Positions 39,435 to 47,778 of a stretch of 47,778 nt of DNA are shown one piece after another; position 1 is the stretch's first letter; the number at the start of each line of letters is the position of its first letter. The stretch spans positions 1 through 47,778 of the forward strand of contig JAGMES010000020.1 in assembly GCA_023128035.1 (NCBI GenBank), given 5' to 3'. The translations under genes and the position numbers were made by a program. This DNA is from Halanaerobiales bacterium. Lineage in GTDB: Bacteria > Bacillota_F > Halanaerobiia > DY22613. Below the pieces are notes generated by a model that ran no database searches, was not told the origin of the DNA, and was given only the letters and a program-made list of their open reading frames with translations.

Positions 39435-42400
39435 TTATTTCAATTCAAACATTAACTCCCCAGCCTTAACCTGTTGTCCTTCTGTAACATTAACAGATTC
39501 AACTTCTCCTGAAATAGGCGCTGTAATATTTGTTTCCATCTTCATCGCTTCAATGATCGCGACTATTTGATTTTCCTCAACTTTATCTCCTTTATTCACA
39601 AAAACTTTTATTATAGTTCCTGGAATGCTAGCCCCAATCTCTAGCTGATTTGCAGGATCAGCCATCTTAGTCACATTTACTTCTTGTATTACTATACTTG
39701 CTTTATCCAATATCTTTATTTCTCTTCGATTACCATTCACTTCAAATCTAACTGTTCTCCTACCTTCTTCATCTAATCTTCCTATCTCTAAAAGTTTAAT
39801 AACTAAAATTTTTCCTTCACGAATCTCTATTTCTGAGGTTTCACCCTCAATTAAACCATGAAAATAAACATCACTTCCCATAAGAGTTTGATCACCATAC
39901 TCTGCTTTATATTTCAAATAATCTTCAAAAACCTTAGGATATAGAGTATAACTGACAACATCTTTATTGGTAGGTGTGATATTAAATTTTTCTTTTAAAT
40001 ATTCTTCAACTTTATCAAAATCTTCAGGTTCTAGAAGTTCACCCGGTCTTACGGTGATAGGCTCTTTTCCTTTTAAGACGATCTCTTGAATTTTTTTAGG
40101 AAATCCTCCCTTAGGTTGCCCGATCATTCCTTCAAAGTATGAAATAACTGAATCCGGAAAAGCTAGATCTTTTGCTTTGTTATAAATATTTTCTGGAGTA
40201 AGATCATTTTGTACCATAAATATGGCAAGATCACCTACAACCTTAGAAGTTGGAGTAACTTTAACTATATCACCAAGCATTTCATTTACTTTTTTATACA
40301 TTTCTTTAACTTCTTTAAATCTATGCCCTAATCCAAAACTCTCAACCTGAGGTTTAAGATTTGAATATTGACCTCCTGGTATCTCATATTCATATATCTC
40401 AGCAGTACCTGACTTTAAGTCAGATTCAAACTGATCATAAACTGGTCTTACAGCACTCCAATAATCCGAAATTGTCTGAAGATCATGTGGATTTAATCCA
40501 GCATCTCTCTCAGTATTCTTTAATGCTGCAACTACAGAGTTTAATGCAGGTTGACTTGTCAATCCTGACATGCTATTAAAAGCAGTATCTACAATATCTA
40601 CACCTGCTTCAGCTGCCATTAATATTGCTGCAACTCCATTTCCACTTGTATCATGAGTATGAAGATGAATCGGAATCGAAATTTCGCCTTTTAAAGCATT
40701 GATTAACTTATAAGCTGCATGTGGTTTTAATAATGCTGACATATCTTTAATCCCCAATATATGAGCACCTGTTTTTTCTATCTCTTTGGCCAACTTAATA
40801 TAATATTCTAAAGTATATTTATCTCTACTTTCATCTAAAATATCTCCTGTATAACAAATACATGCTTCCGCAATCTTTCCACTATTCAAGACTTCATCAA
40901 TAGCAACTTCCATACCTTTTAACCAGTTTAAAGAATCAAATATTCTAAATACATCTATTCCGCTCTCTGCAGATTCTTTTATTAACTCTCGAATTACATT
41001 ATCTGGATAATTTTTGTATCCTACACCATTAGAACCTCTAATCAACATTTGTAATAATACATTAGGAATTCTTTTCCTTAATTGTTCCAATCTCTCCCAT
41101 GGAGATTCTTTTAAAAATCGATATGCAACATCAAAGGTAGCTCCACCCCACATCTCTAATGAGAACAAATCTTTTGCTAAAACAGAAGTTGCCTTTGCTA
41201 TCTTTGTCATATCTTTTGTTCTCATTCTCGTAGCCATCAGAGATTGATGAGCATCTCTCATCGTGGTATCTGTCAATAACAATTTTTTCTGTTCTTTAAT
41301 CCAATCTACAACTCCCTTAGGCCCAGTCTCTTCAAATAGCTGTTTTGTTCCTTTTAGATTCCCTGCTTTTGTTACTCTAGGTACTATTGGAACGTCAAAA
41401 TTAGGTTTCTTTCCTTTAGTCTCATTAACTACTTTTTCTCCGATAAATTTAAGAACTCTAAGCTCAGTATCTGCTTTTGGATTTATATCTACTAACTCAG
41501 GGTTGTTTGCAATGAAACCAGTATCACATAGACCTTTTTGGAAAGTCTCATGATTTAGAACATTTACTAAGAACGCTGTATTTGTCTTGACACCCCTAAT
41601 TTTTGTTTCTTTTATTGAACGAATTGACTTTTTGATAGCACCATCAAAGGTTCTGGCCCATGAACTAATTTTCACTAAAAGACTATCATAATATGGACTA
41701 ATTATAGAGCCAGAAAATCCATTCCCCCCATCAAGTCTCACCCCAAAGCCTGATGATGTTCGATAAACATCTATTCTTCCTGTATCAGGAGCAAAGTTGT
41801 TTGCAGGATCTTCTGTTGTTACTCTACATTGTATAGAATAACCTCTTATCTCTACATCCTCTTGCGAATGAATTCCAATCTCTGGAGAGTTTAATGGGTA
41901 ACCTTCTGCTATTAAAATCTGGCTCTGTACAATATCTACACCTGTAACCATCTCGGTCACCGTATGTTCAACTTGAATCCGTGGATTCATCTCTATAAAA
42001 TAATGATTTCCATGCATATCAACTAGAAACTCCACTGTTCCAGCGCTTCTATAATTTACAGAACTAGCGATTTTCAATGCATCATTACAGATTGCCTCTC
42101 TCTTTTCTTTTGAAAGGGAGAAAGCAGGTGTGAATTCTATAACTTTTTGATGCCTTCTTTGGATAGAGCAATCCCGTTCGTATAAGTGTACGATATTTCC
42201 ATAATAGTCTCCAAGAATTTGCACTTCTATATGTTTTGGCTGTTCAAGATATTTTTCTATAAAAATATCATCTATTCCAAAAGCTTTTTTTGCTTCATTT
42301 TTAGCATTATGAAATTCTTGAAGAAGATCTTTTTCATCTCTAACTATTCTCATTCCTCTACCGCCACCACCAGAAGCGGCCTTTAACATAACAGGATAAC

Positions 42401-42863
42401 CAGAAAATCTTGCAAATTCTATGGCCTCTTCATCTGATTTTATCGGTTTTTCTACTCCAGGAATCGTCGGAACACCAACAGTATTAGCTACTACTTTTGA
42501 TTTGATTTTATCGCCTAATCTATCCATCATCTGATGAGTTGGGCCTATAAACTCTATTCCTGCCTCTTCACATTTTCTTGCAAACTCTGGATTTTCCGAT
42601 AAAAACCCATATCCTGGATGGATTGCATCTACACCTTTTTTTAGTGCAATATTGATAATTTCATCAATATTTAAATAGGCTTCAATGGGTCCTCTATTTT
42701 TCCCAATAAGATATGATTCATCAGCTTTTGTTCTAAAAAGAGAATTTTTATCTTCATCTGAATAAATTGCTACTGTCCTAATTCCCAATTCACTACAAGC
42801 TCTAAATATTCTTATGGCTATTTCTCCCCTGTTTGCTACTAATACTCTTTTAAATTTTTTCAT
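39435..42863 (-). CDS. pyc: Pyruvate carboxylase
   Basis: Biotin-dependent, ATP-driven carboxylation of pyruvate to oxaloacetate, feeding aspartate-family synthesis. The single chain has biotin carboxylase (1-450; KRVLVANRGEIAIR, AASGGGGRGMRIV, EMNPRIQVEHTVTE), carboxyltransferase (~520-800; LLTDTTMRDAHQSL, GIKDMSALLKP, HLHTHDTSGNG), a C-terminal tetramerisation/PC region, and the biotin domain with the modified Lys in EAMKMET near residue 1107. The start at 42863 (MKKFKRVLVANRGE) has AGGAAGGGAAG a few bases upstream. An ATG at 42899 would add 12 unmatched residues and overlap the preceding stop as ATGA. At 1142 residues it is full length. It is the last gene of a minus-strand run with thrC, thrB and the ACT protein. 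Confidence 0.97.
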   Translation of the reverse strand: MKKFKRVLVANRGEIAIRIFRACSELGIRTVAIYSDEDKNSLFRTKADESYLIGKNRGPIEAYLNIDEIINIALKKGVDAIHPGYGFLSENPEFARKCEEAGIEFIGPTHQMMDRLGDKIKSKVVANTVGVPTIPGVEKPIKSDEEAIEFARFSGYPVMLKAASGGGGRGMRIVRDEKDLLQEFHNAKNEAKKAFGIDDIFIEKYLEQPKHIEVQILGDYYGNIVHLYERDCSIQRRHQKVIEFTPAFSLSKEKREAICNDALKIASSVNYRSAGTVEFLVDMHGNHYFIEMNPRIQVEHTVTEMVTGVDIVQSQILIAEGYPLNSPEIGIHSQEDVEIRGYSIQCRVTTEDPANNFAPDTGRIDVYRTSSGFGVRLDGGNGFSGSIISPYYDSLLVKISSWARTFDGAIKKSIRSIKETKIRGVKTNTAFLVNVLNHETFQKGLCDTGFIANNPELVDINPKADTELRVLKFIGEKVVNETKGKKPNFDVPIVPRVTKAGNLKGTKQLFEETGPKGVVDWIKEQKKLLLTDTTMRDAHQSLMATRMRTKDMTKIAKATSVLAKDLFSLEMWGGATFDVAYRFLKESPWERLEQLRKRIPNVLLQMLIRGSNGVGYKNYPDNVIRELIKESAESGIDVFRIFDSLNWLKGMEVAIDEVLNSGKIAEACICYTGDILDESRDKYTLEYYIKLAKEIEKTGAHILGIKDMSALLKPHAAYKLINALKGEISIPIHLHTHDTSGNGVAAILMAAEAGVDIVDTAFNSMSGLTSQPALNSVVAALKNTERDAGLNPHDLQTISDYWSAVRPVYDQFESDLKSGTAEIYEYEIPGGQYSNLKPQVESFGLGHRFKEVKEMYKKVNEMLGDIVKVTPTSKVVGDLAIFMVQNDLTPENIYNKAKDLAFPDSVISYFEGMIGQPKGGFPKKIQEIVLKGKEPITVRPGELLEPEDFDKVEEYLKEKFNITPTNKDVVSYTLYPKVFEDYLKYKAEYGDQTLMGSDVYFHGLIEGETSEIEIREGKILVIKLLEIGRLDEEGRRTVRFEVNGNRREIKILDKASIVIQEVNVTKMADPANQLEIGASIPGTIIKVFVNKGDKVEENQIVAIIEAMKMETNITAPISGEVESVNVTEGQQVKAGELMFELK

Positions 42864-42895
42864 TAAATCTTCCCTTCCTTTATCTGCATATCTTT

Positions 42896-43333
42896 TCATT
42901 CCATCGCTATTAAATCTAACTTTACGACACCCTCTAACTCTTTTATTTCATTTAAAAGTTCTTCAAAATCTTTATTCAAGTCAGAAATATCAAAAGTAAT
43001 ACTAACATTTGCAATATTATTAATAGGTATATCTTGATTGATAGTTAATACGTTACCATGTCCATTAGAAATCATGTTCAATATACTTGATAATACTCCT
43101 AATTGATGACTAAGAAGAAAGGCTATGGTAACTTTTTTACCTCTTGCACCTTCAGAAATTGTAAAAACATAATCTTTGTATTTATAATACGTACTTCTGC
43201 TTATACCTACTCGTTTAACAGCTTCGGTTATTTCCTTTGCACTACCTGTCCGTAATAATTCTTTCACCTGAATCACTTTCTCAAAAACATCGGGAAGTAT
43301 TTCTTTATCAATTACCAAATATTTAGAATCCAT
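42896..43333 (-). CDS. ACT-domain protein, UPF0735/PheB type
   Basis: A 145-residue protein with an N-terminal helix-turn-helix-like part ([20 protein letters not shown], residues ~37-56) and a C-terminal ACT domain ([18 protein letters not shown] onward). Family members lie beside hom/thrB or phenylalanine genes in Bacillota and are thought to sense amino acids; the precise role is unsettled. The gene sits between thrB and pyc, suggesting control of, or response to, threonine/homoserine. A GGAG lies upstream of the ATG with unusually long spacing (~16 bases). Confidence 0.9.
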   Translation of the reverse strand: MDSKYLVIDKEILPDVFEKVIQVKELLRTGSAKEITEAVKRVGISRSTYYKYKDYVFTISEGARGKKVTIAFLLSHQLGVLSSILNMISNGHGNVLTINQDIPINNIANVSITFDISDLNKDFEELLNEIKELEGVVKLDLIAME

Positions 43334-43376
43334 AATTATCTGTTAACGACTCCTTTCTGCGAATTACGGTATAAAC

Positions 43377-44261
43377 TTAAGATTTCTTAACAACAGCCCC
43401 TTCATAATCAATAAGTAATTCTTTGACTTCCCATCTATTATTCAATTTGCTTAAGAATTGACCAATGTAACGATAAAACATATCATCTTTTTCATCTAAG
43501 ATCGCCATAATCGTTGGCCCTGCTCCGCTTAAATAAACTCCAAGGCTATTTAAATTCTCACATTCTTTTATTATCTGATCATAATCTTTAATAAGTCTTC
43601 CTCGATATCTCTGATGAAGTTTATCTTTACAAGCCAATTTAATTAAATCAAATTGACGATTTACTAATGCTGATATCATCAAAGATACTCTTCCAATATT
43701 AAATACCCCATCCTTATAAGGAATTTCCTTTGGAAGTACTGCCCTTGATTCTTCCGTAGATAGCTTGAAATCAGGGATGAGTGCATAAAATTTCAAACCT
43801 TCTACCTTTATTTTACTATAATATACTTGGTCATCTTCCAGTATCGCCACTGTCATCGCTCCAAATAATGCAGGGGTTATATTATCAGGATGACCTTCTA
43901 TTTCAACTGCCAAATTTAATATTTCATCTTTACTTAAAACTCCACCCGCTATCTCATTTGCACCCATAATTCCTCCAAGAATGCAAGTTGCACTACTTCC
44001 CAATCCCCTTGAGATTGGAATCTTATTAACTATCTTGATCTTTAGACCTTTTTGATGATAACCTATTTTTTCAAAACATCTTTTCATTGAAACATAAATC
44101 AAATTATTCTCATTAGCAAATTCCTGATCACAACCTTCAAAAACCAATCCATCTTCAATCTCTTCGAATATAAACTGATTATATAAATTCAAAGCTATTC
44201 CTAAACAGTCAAAACCCGGGCCAACATTCGCGCTAGTACCAGGAACTCTTACCTCTATCAT
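43377..44261 (-). CDS. thrB: Homoserine kinase
   Basis: ATP-dependent phosphorylation of homoserine for threonine synthesis. It is a GHMP kinase of 294 residues: N-terminal [16 protein letters not shown], the phosphate-binding motif [13 protein letters not shown] near residue 85, and the C-terminal [15 protein letters not shown] glycine-rich motif. AGGTGAT, lying in the end of thrC and the 8-base gap, precedes the ATG, so thrC and thrB are probably translated from one message. Confidence 0.97.
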   Translation of the reverse strand: MIEVRVPGTSANVGPGFDCLGIALNLYNQFIFEEIEDGLVFEGCDQEFANENNLIYVSMKRCFEKIGYHQKGLKIKIVNKIPISRGLGSSATCILGGIMGANEIAGGVLSKDEILNLAVEIEGHPDNITPALFGAMTVAILEDDQVYYSKIKVEGLKFYALIPDFKLSTEESRAVLPKEIPYKDGVFNIGRVSLMISALVNRQFDLIKLACKDKLHQRYRGRLIKDYDQIIKECENLNSLGVYLSGAGPTIMAILDEKDDMFYRYIGQFLSKLNNRWEVKELLIDYEGAVVKKS

Positions 44262-44269
44262 AATATCAC

Positions 44270-45769
44270 CTATACCTCGCCATCACGGCTCAAGATTTTT
44301 TCAACCACAGATTTCATCTCATCTTTTTGACATACTTCCCGATGAATAATCTCTTTTTTATCTAAGTCTACTATAGCCTCTGGTATCTTCAATCCTGTTT
44401 CTGCCAACTTTTCTATCAGTTCAAAATCGCTAAGCTGATTTTCACTTCCACACAATGCACCATAAACACTTCTAGTGAATTTAAATGGACTAGCAGTTGA
44501 TACTATAACAGTTTTTGTATTATCCCCTGATTCCATTTTATACTTCCGATAAACAGAATACGCCACTGCAGTATGTGTATCCATTACATAACTCGAACTA
44601 TCAAAAACTTCGCGAATTGTTTGAAAGGTTTCTTTATCCGTCGAAAATCCTCCATAAAAATCATTCAAACCTTCCTTCATCTGATCTGTAATCTCATATC
44701 TCCCGACATTTTTCAAACTATCCATCATCTCTTTAATTAAGTCTTCATCACAGTGACTGAGCTCATGTAAAAATCTCTCCAAATTACTAGAAACAAGGAT
44801 ATCCATAGAAGGTGAACTTGTTAACTTAAAATCTCGGTTTATATTATAAACTCCTGTATTCAAGAAATCAGATAGTACATTATTCTCATTAGACGCTGAA
44901 ATCAATTTATTCACTGGTAGTCCCATCTTTTTAGCATAAAAGGCCGCTAATATATTACCAAAATTGCCGGTAGGAACTACTATATTTATCTTTTCACCAT
45001 CTACTATATTCTGATTTTTTAATAAATTTAGATATGAGCTAAAATAATAAACAATTTGCGGGATCAATCTTCCGATATTAATCGAATTAGCTGAAGAGAA
45101 AATATAATTATTCTCCTTTAATTTTTTTCGAAAACTCTGATCAGCAAATATTTCTTTAACCCCATTTTGAGCATCATCAAAATTTCCTTCTATACCAATC
45201 ACATAAGTATTATTCCCTTTTTGAGTAATCATCTGTCTTTTTTGAATCTCACTAACTCCATTTTGCGGGAAAAAAACTATTATCTTTATTCCTTCTATAT
45301 CCTTAAAACCCTCTAATGCAGCCTTCCCTGTATCTCCCGAAGTTGCAGTAAGTATGACAACTTCATTATTTAAACTTAATTTTCTTGAAGCAGTCTTTAA
45401 AAGATGAGGTAAGATTGACAAGGCCATATCTTTAAATGCTAAAGTTGGCCCATGATATAGCTCAAGAAAATAGACACCTGCCTTTTTTGATAAAGGTGCA
45501 ATCATCGGCGAATCAAATTTATCATCATAAGCTTTATTTATACACTCTTTAAGTTCCTCATCATCAAAATCAGAAAAATATTTTTTCATTATATAAAAAG
45601 ATAACTCCTGATAACTCCTCTTAATTAATTCATCAAATGACTTACCGATTACAGGAAATGTAGTAGGCACATATAATCCACCATCTACTGCCATACCTTT
45701 AACGATTGCTTCAGAAGAAGTAATCTTTTCTTCTTTGCCTCTTGTGCTTTTATAGAATAAATTCTGCAT
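44270..45769 (-). CDS. thrC: Threonine synthase
   Basis: PLP enzyme converting O-phosphohomoserine to threonine. The 499-residue length corresponds to the long (E. coli/yeast-like) class. Motifs: [18 protein letters not shown] near the N-terminus, the PLP-Lys region [16 protein letters not shown] near residue 115, [12 protein letters not shown], and the phosphate-binding [12 protein letters not shown] near 265. It is first in the minus-strand thrC-thrB-ACT-pyc run, behind a promoter at 45819-45847. Confidence 0.97.
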   Translation of the reverse strand: MQNLFYKSTRGKEEKITSSEAIVKGMAVDGGLYVPTTFPVIGKSFDELIKRSYQELSFYIMKKYFSDFDDEELKECINKAYDDKFDSPMIAPLSKKAGVYFLELYHGPTLAFKDMALSILPHLLKTASRKLSLNNEVVILTATSGDTGKAALEGFKDIEGIKIIVFFPQNGVSEIQKRQMITQKGNNTYVIGIEGNFDDAQNGVKEIFADQSFRKKLKENNYIFSSANSINIGRLIPQIVYYFSSYLNLLKNQNIVDGEKINIVVPTGNFGNILAAFYAKKMGLPVNKLISASNENNVLSDFLNTGVYNINRDFKLTSSPSMDILVSSNLERFLHELSHCDEDLIKEMMDSLKNVGRYEITDQMKEGLNDFYGGFSTDKETFQTIREVFDSSSYVMDTHTAVAYSVYRKYKMESGDNTKTVIVSTASPFKFTRSVYGALCGSENQLSDFELIEKLAETGLKIPEAIVDLDKKEIIHREVCQKDEMKSVVEKILSRDGEV

Positions 45770-45818
45770 ATAGCCCTACTCCCTTCTTCGATCCTCTAAA
45801 AATAACAAGTTACCTTTT

Positions 45819-45847
45819 ATAATATACTGTTTCGTCATTAAATACAA
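45819..45847 (-). promoter_or_regulatory. Candidate sigma-A promoter of thrC
   Basis: On the minus strand TTGTAT (45842-45847) and TATTAT (45819-45824) are spaced by 17 bases, about 50 bases before the thrC start. The -35 box lies inside the palindrome-like site at 45840-45855. Confidence 0.6.
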
Positions 45848-45855
45848 GTGTTTTT
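45840..45855. promoter_or_regulatory. Candidate operator 1 in the thrC-hom divergent region
   Basis: AAATACA-AG-TGTTTTT, an imperfect palindrome over the thrC -35 box. It is nearly the same as the perfect-armed site at 45958-45973. A repressor bound here would block thrC transcription (inference). Confidence 0.35.
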
Positions 45856-45917
45856 TTATTAGATACACCTAATAAGAATAGTAACTCTAAAAAATATAAT
45901 TATTTTTCATAAAACTG

Positions 45918-45946
45918 TTTACTTAGCTTCATATTTGTGTTATACT
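45918..45946 (+). promoter_or_regulatory. Candidate sigma-A promoter of hom
   Basis: TTTACT (45918-45923) and TATACT (45941-45946) with a 17-base spacer lie about 85 bases before the hom start. The leader is short, with no T-box-like or riboswitch structure that I can see. Confidence 0.65.
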
Positions 45947-45957
45947 GCTTTTCATAG

Positions 45958-45973
45958 AAATACACATGTATTT
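45958..45973. promoter_or_regulatory. Candidate operator 2 downstream of the hom promoter
   Basis: AAATACA-CA-TGTATTT, with perfect 7-base arms, lies 11 bases after the hom -10 box, around the expected transcript start. With the similar site at 45840-45855 it suggests one DNA-binding protein acting on both divergent promoters. Confidence 0.4.
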
Positions 45974-46028
45974 TGTTCGAAAACATTAATATAATTTCAA
46001 TAATTTTATAAAAGAAAGGGAGATAGCT

Positions 46029-47315
46029 ATGATCAAAATAGGTTTACTAGGGTTTGGAACAGTTGGTTCAGGGGTTTATGAAATTATAGAAAAGGAAAAA
46101 AATAATTTTAGGACCTTACTTGGTGAAGAAATTGAAATATCCAAAATTCTTGTAAGTGATCTCAATAAAAAAAGAAATGTAAATCTACCCCCTACTCTTA
46201 TCACAGATAATCCTTATGAAATATTAAATGCTCCTGATATTGATATAATCGTCGAAGCTATAGGTGGTGTAAAGCATGCTTATAAATATGTAACCTTAGC
46301 CCTTGAAAATGATAAACATGTTGTTACAGCCAATAAAGCCATTGTAGCAAAATATATGGACGAGCTTTTAGCTTTAGCTGAGAAAAAAGGGAAAGGCTTT
46401 CTTTTTGAAGCAAGTGTAGGTGGTGGAATTCCAATTATCAAGTCATTAAAACAAAATATCAGAATAAATAAGATAACTCAAATCAAAGGAATTTTAAATG
46501 GAACCACTAACTTTATACTGTCAAAGATGACAGATGAAAATCTAAGCTTTAATGAAGCTTTAGAGCTTGCTCGTAAACTTGGCTATGCTGAAGCTGACCC
46601 AACTGATGATATCGAAGGATATGATGTTGCTAGAAAGCTTTCTATATTATCTTCTATAGCATTCAAAACAAAAACTAATTATAACAATATAATGTGCCGT
46701 GGAATCAACTCTATATCTAAGTTAGATATAAGTATGTTCAAAAAATTAAGTCTTAAAGTTAAATTGATTGGCAATGCTGTTATTTCAGATAACTTCTTTA
46801 TAGATAAAGAGTTTTCTGCTTCAGTTGAACCTATTCTCGTGAATGAAAATTCAACCTTTGCATCTGTCAATGATGCCTTTAATATAGTTTCACTTATGGG
46901 AGATACAGTCGGTGAACAACATTTTTATGGACATGGTGCTGGGAAAAATTCAACCGCCAACGCTGTAGTTTCTGATATTCTTGATCTTATAAGTGGTGAG
47001 TATAAATTCAGTAAACTGATTGAAAATACAATCACTATCCCTGCTGGAGTTAAATTATTTAAAGGAAAGTATTATCTTAGAGTAGCACCAGCGAGTAAAA
47101 CACAAATACCAAAAATATTTAATCTATTAAATAAGAATGACATTAAATACGAAATCATCAGTATAAATGAAGACTTGATATTATTAACAGAATTAATCTC
47201 TGCCGATACTATGGAGCATTTCATCAAACAATTAAAACTCTCTCATGATAATTATTGTTATCTGAGAATTGAAGGTAAGATTGAAAGTAAAAAATACGCA
47301 GAAGTTTTATCATGA
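46029..47315 (+). CDS. hom: Homoserine dehydrogenase
   Basis: NAD(P)H-dependent reduction of aspartate semialdehyde to homoserine. At 428 residues it is of the monofunctional Bacillota type. The Rossmann motif GLLGFGTVGSGVYEI is at the N-terminus; VTANKAIVAKYMDEL lies near 100; the catalytic/substrate region GILNGTTNFILSKM near 160 and LGYAEADPTDDIEGYD near 190 are intact. A C-terminal ACT domain (~350-428) probably gives threonine feedback. GGGAG lies before the ATG. It is divergent from thrC and followed after 26 bases by an aspartate kinase remnant. Confidence 0.97.
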   Translation: MIKIGLLGFGTVGSGVYEIIEKEKNNFRTLLGEEIEISKILVSDLNKKRNVNLPPTLITDNPYEILNAPDIDIIVEAIGGVKHAYKYVTLALENDKHVVTANKAIVAKYMDELLALAEKKGKGFLFEASVGGGIPIIKSLKQNIRINKITQIKGILNGTTNFILSKMTDENLSFNEALELARKLGYAEADPTDDIEGYDVARKLSILSSIAFKTKTNYNNIMCRGINSISKLDISMFKKLSLKVKLIGNAVISDNFFIDKEFSASVEPILVNENSTFASVNDAFNIVSLMGDTVGEQHFYGHGAGKNSTANAVVSDILDLISGEYKFSKLIENTITIPAGVKLFKGKYYLRVAPASKTQIPKIFNLLNKNDIKYEIISINEDLILLTELISADTMEHFIKQLKLSHDNYCYLRIEGKIESKKYAEVLS

Positions 47316-47341
47316 AAGCTATAATTTAGAGGTGAAAACAA

Positions 47342-47694
47342 ATGGATAAGCTAATCGTTCAAAAATATGGCGGGACATCAGTTGGAACTATTGATCGAAT
47401 CAAGCACGTGGCACAACAAATTGTTAAAACAAAAAAAAGGCTATAAAATAGTTGCTGTTGTTTCCGCAATGGGCAATACAACCAATGAACTTTTTGAAAA
47501 AGCAAAAACTATAAACCCTAATCCCTCAAGTCAAGAACTGGACATGCTTCTTGCGACAGGAGAACAGATTACTATTTCTCTTCTCGCAATGGCTGTACAG
47601 GCCTTAGATCAAGATGTGATTTCCTTAACTAGATTTCAATGTGGAATCCTTACTGATACCAGTCATAAAAAAAGCTCGAATTAATAGAATGATT
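47342..47694 (+). pseudogene. lysC: Aspartate kinase remnant with two frameshifts and lost 3' part
   Basis: The start is normal: GAGGTG, then MDKLIVQKYGGTSVGTIDRI, the aspartokinase phosphate-binding motif. The frame stops at 47446 after an 8-A run (47431-47438). With one A removed it continues as GYKIVAVVSAMGNTTNEL, later DMLLATGEQITISLLAM, up to GILTDTSHKK. At a 7-A run (47667-47673) it breaks again; removing one A restores ARINRMI, after which similarity to the family seems to end near 47694. An intact enzyme is over 400 residues. Both breaks are single extra As in homopolymers, so sequencing error is possible for those, but the lost 3' part suggests a true remnant. In Bacillota a hom-linked aspartokinase would supply the pathway. 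Confidence 0.75.
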
Positions 47695-47778
47695 AGCCCA
47701 CAAAAAGTAACGTTTTTTTGCCTTCAAAAGCCATATGTTCATTCTTTGTGGTGAAAAATACTCTCATTAAGATTAAAT
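47695..47778. other. Sequence replacing the 3' part of lysC
   Basis: After the last aspartokinase-like codons the sequence contains CCACAAAAAG and, about 40 bases on, CATTCTTTGTGG, an imperfect inverted repeat around a T-rich centre. It could be the edge of an inserted element or a terminator-like structure. The window ends too soon to tell. Confidence 0.3.

Noticed and set aside
45770..46028. T-box or riboswitch leader before hom or thrC
   Set aside because: The leaders after the predicted promoters are only about 50-85 bases, with no specifier hairpin or TGGN-type T-box sequence visible.
1..47778. CRISPR arrays, tRNA or rRNA genes, intact insertion sequences
   Set aside because: No regularly spaced repeats, cloverleaf-like sequences, rRNA segments or intact transposase genes were recognised on either strand.

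Overview
The window is AT-rich DNA of a low-GC Gram-positive type, probably Bacillota in the broad sense. The evidence is strong GGAGG ribosome-binding sites, an ACT protein of the UPF0735/PheB type beside thrB, a divergent hom/thrC locus and a Bacillota-style stand-alone acyltransferase. I cannot name a genus from the sequence alone. About 39 kb (1-38859, all on the minus strand) is a trans-AT polyketide synthase / nonribosomal peptide synthetase cluster. The remaining 8 kb (39435-47778) is primary metabolism: pyruvate carboxylase and homoserine/threonine biosynthesis.

Read in transcription order (right to left), the cluster begins with an ABC exporter (36880-38859) and a type II thioesterase (36082-36777). 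A starter protein follows (33025-35610): fatty-acyl-AMP ligase, ACP and half of a condensation domain. Four PKS proteins come next in colinear order: PKS-A (29112-33023, one module), PKS-B (21419-29083, two modules), PKS-C (17483-21400, one module) and PKS-D (12251-17449, one module plus a full condensation domain). All five modules are KS-KR-ACP with no AT, DH or ER domain, so the predicted backbone keeps its hydroxyl groups. A four-gene extender cassette (8487-12203: 3-hydroxyacyl dehydrogenase, ACP, acyl-CoA dehydrogenase, FkbH-like protein) matches the methoxymalonyl/hydroxymalonyl-ACP pathway. No O-methyltransferase is in view, so hydroxymalonyl-ACP is the better guess. A stand-alone AT (7207-8469) would load the AT-less modules. 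An NRPS (7018 down to 1) has two A-PCP modules and runs off the left edge in a third condensation domain.

The predicted product is an acyl-primed, densely hydroxylated polyketide joined to at least two amino acids. Three architectural points stand out. First, PKS modules alternate between two sequence classes (I, II, I, II, I), and the KR stereo-motif alternates with them. Second, C-terminal halves of condensation domains lacking the HHxxxDG half sit at the end of the starter protein and at the start of the NRPS. Third, A, B, C and D are joined by matching helical docking segments, while the two ends of the PKS chain lack them and carry the C-domain halves or tails instead.

The boundary between cluster and primary metabolism is a gene-poor stretch at 38860-39434. 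It has a short orphan open frame and a copy of a 19-bp repeat that also occurs at 36039. On the right, thrC and hom diverge from a shared control region with two similar palindromes. hom is followed by an aspartate kinase remnant with two single-A frameshifts and a lost 3' part. The NRPS termination module, any PPTase, regulator or O-methyltransferase would lie outside the window.
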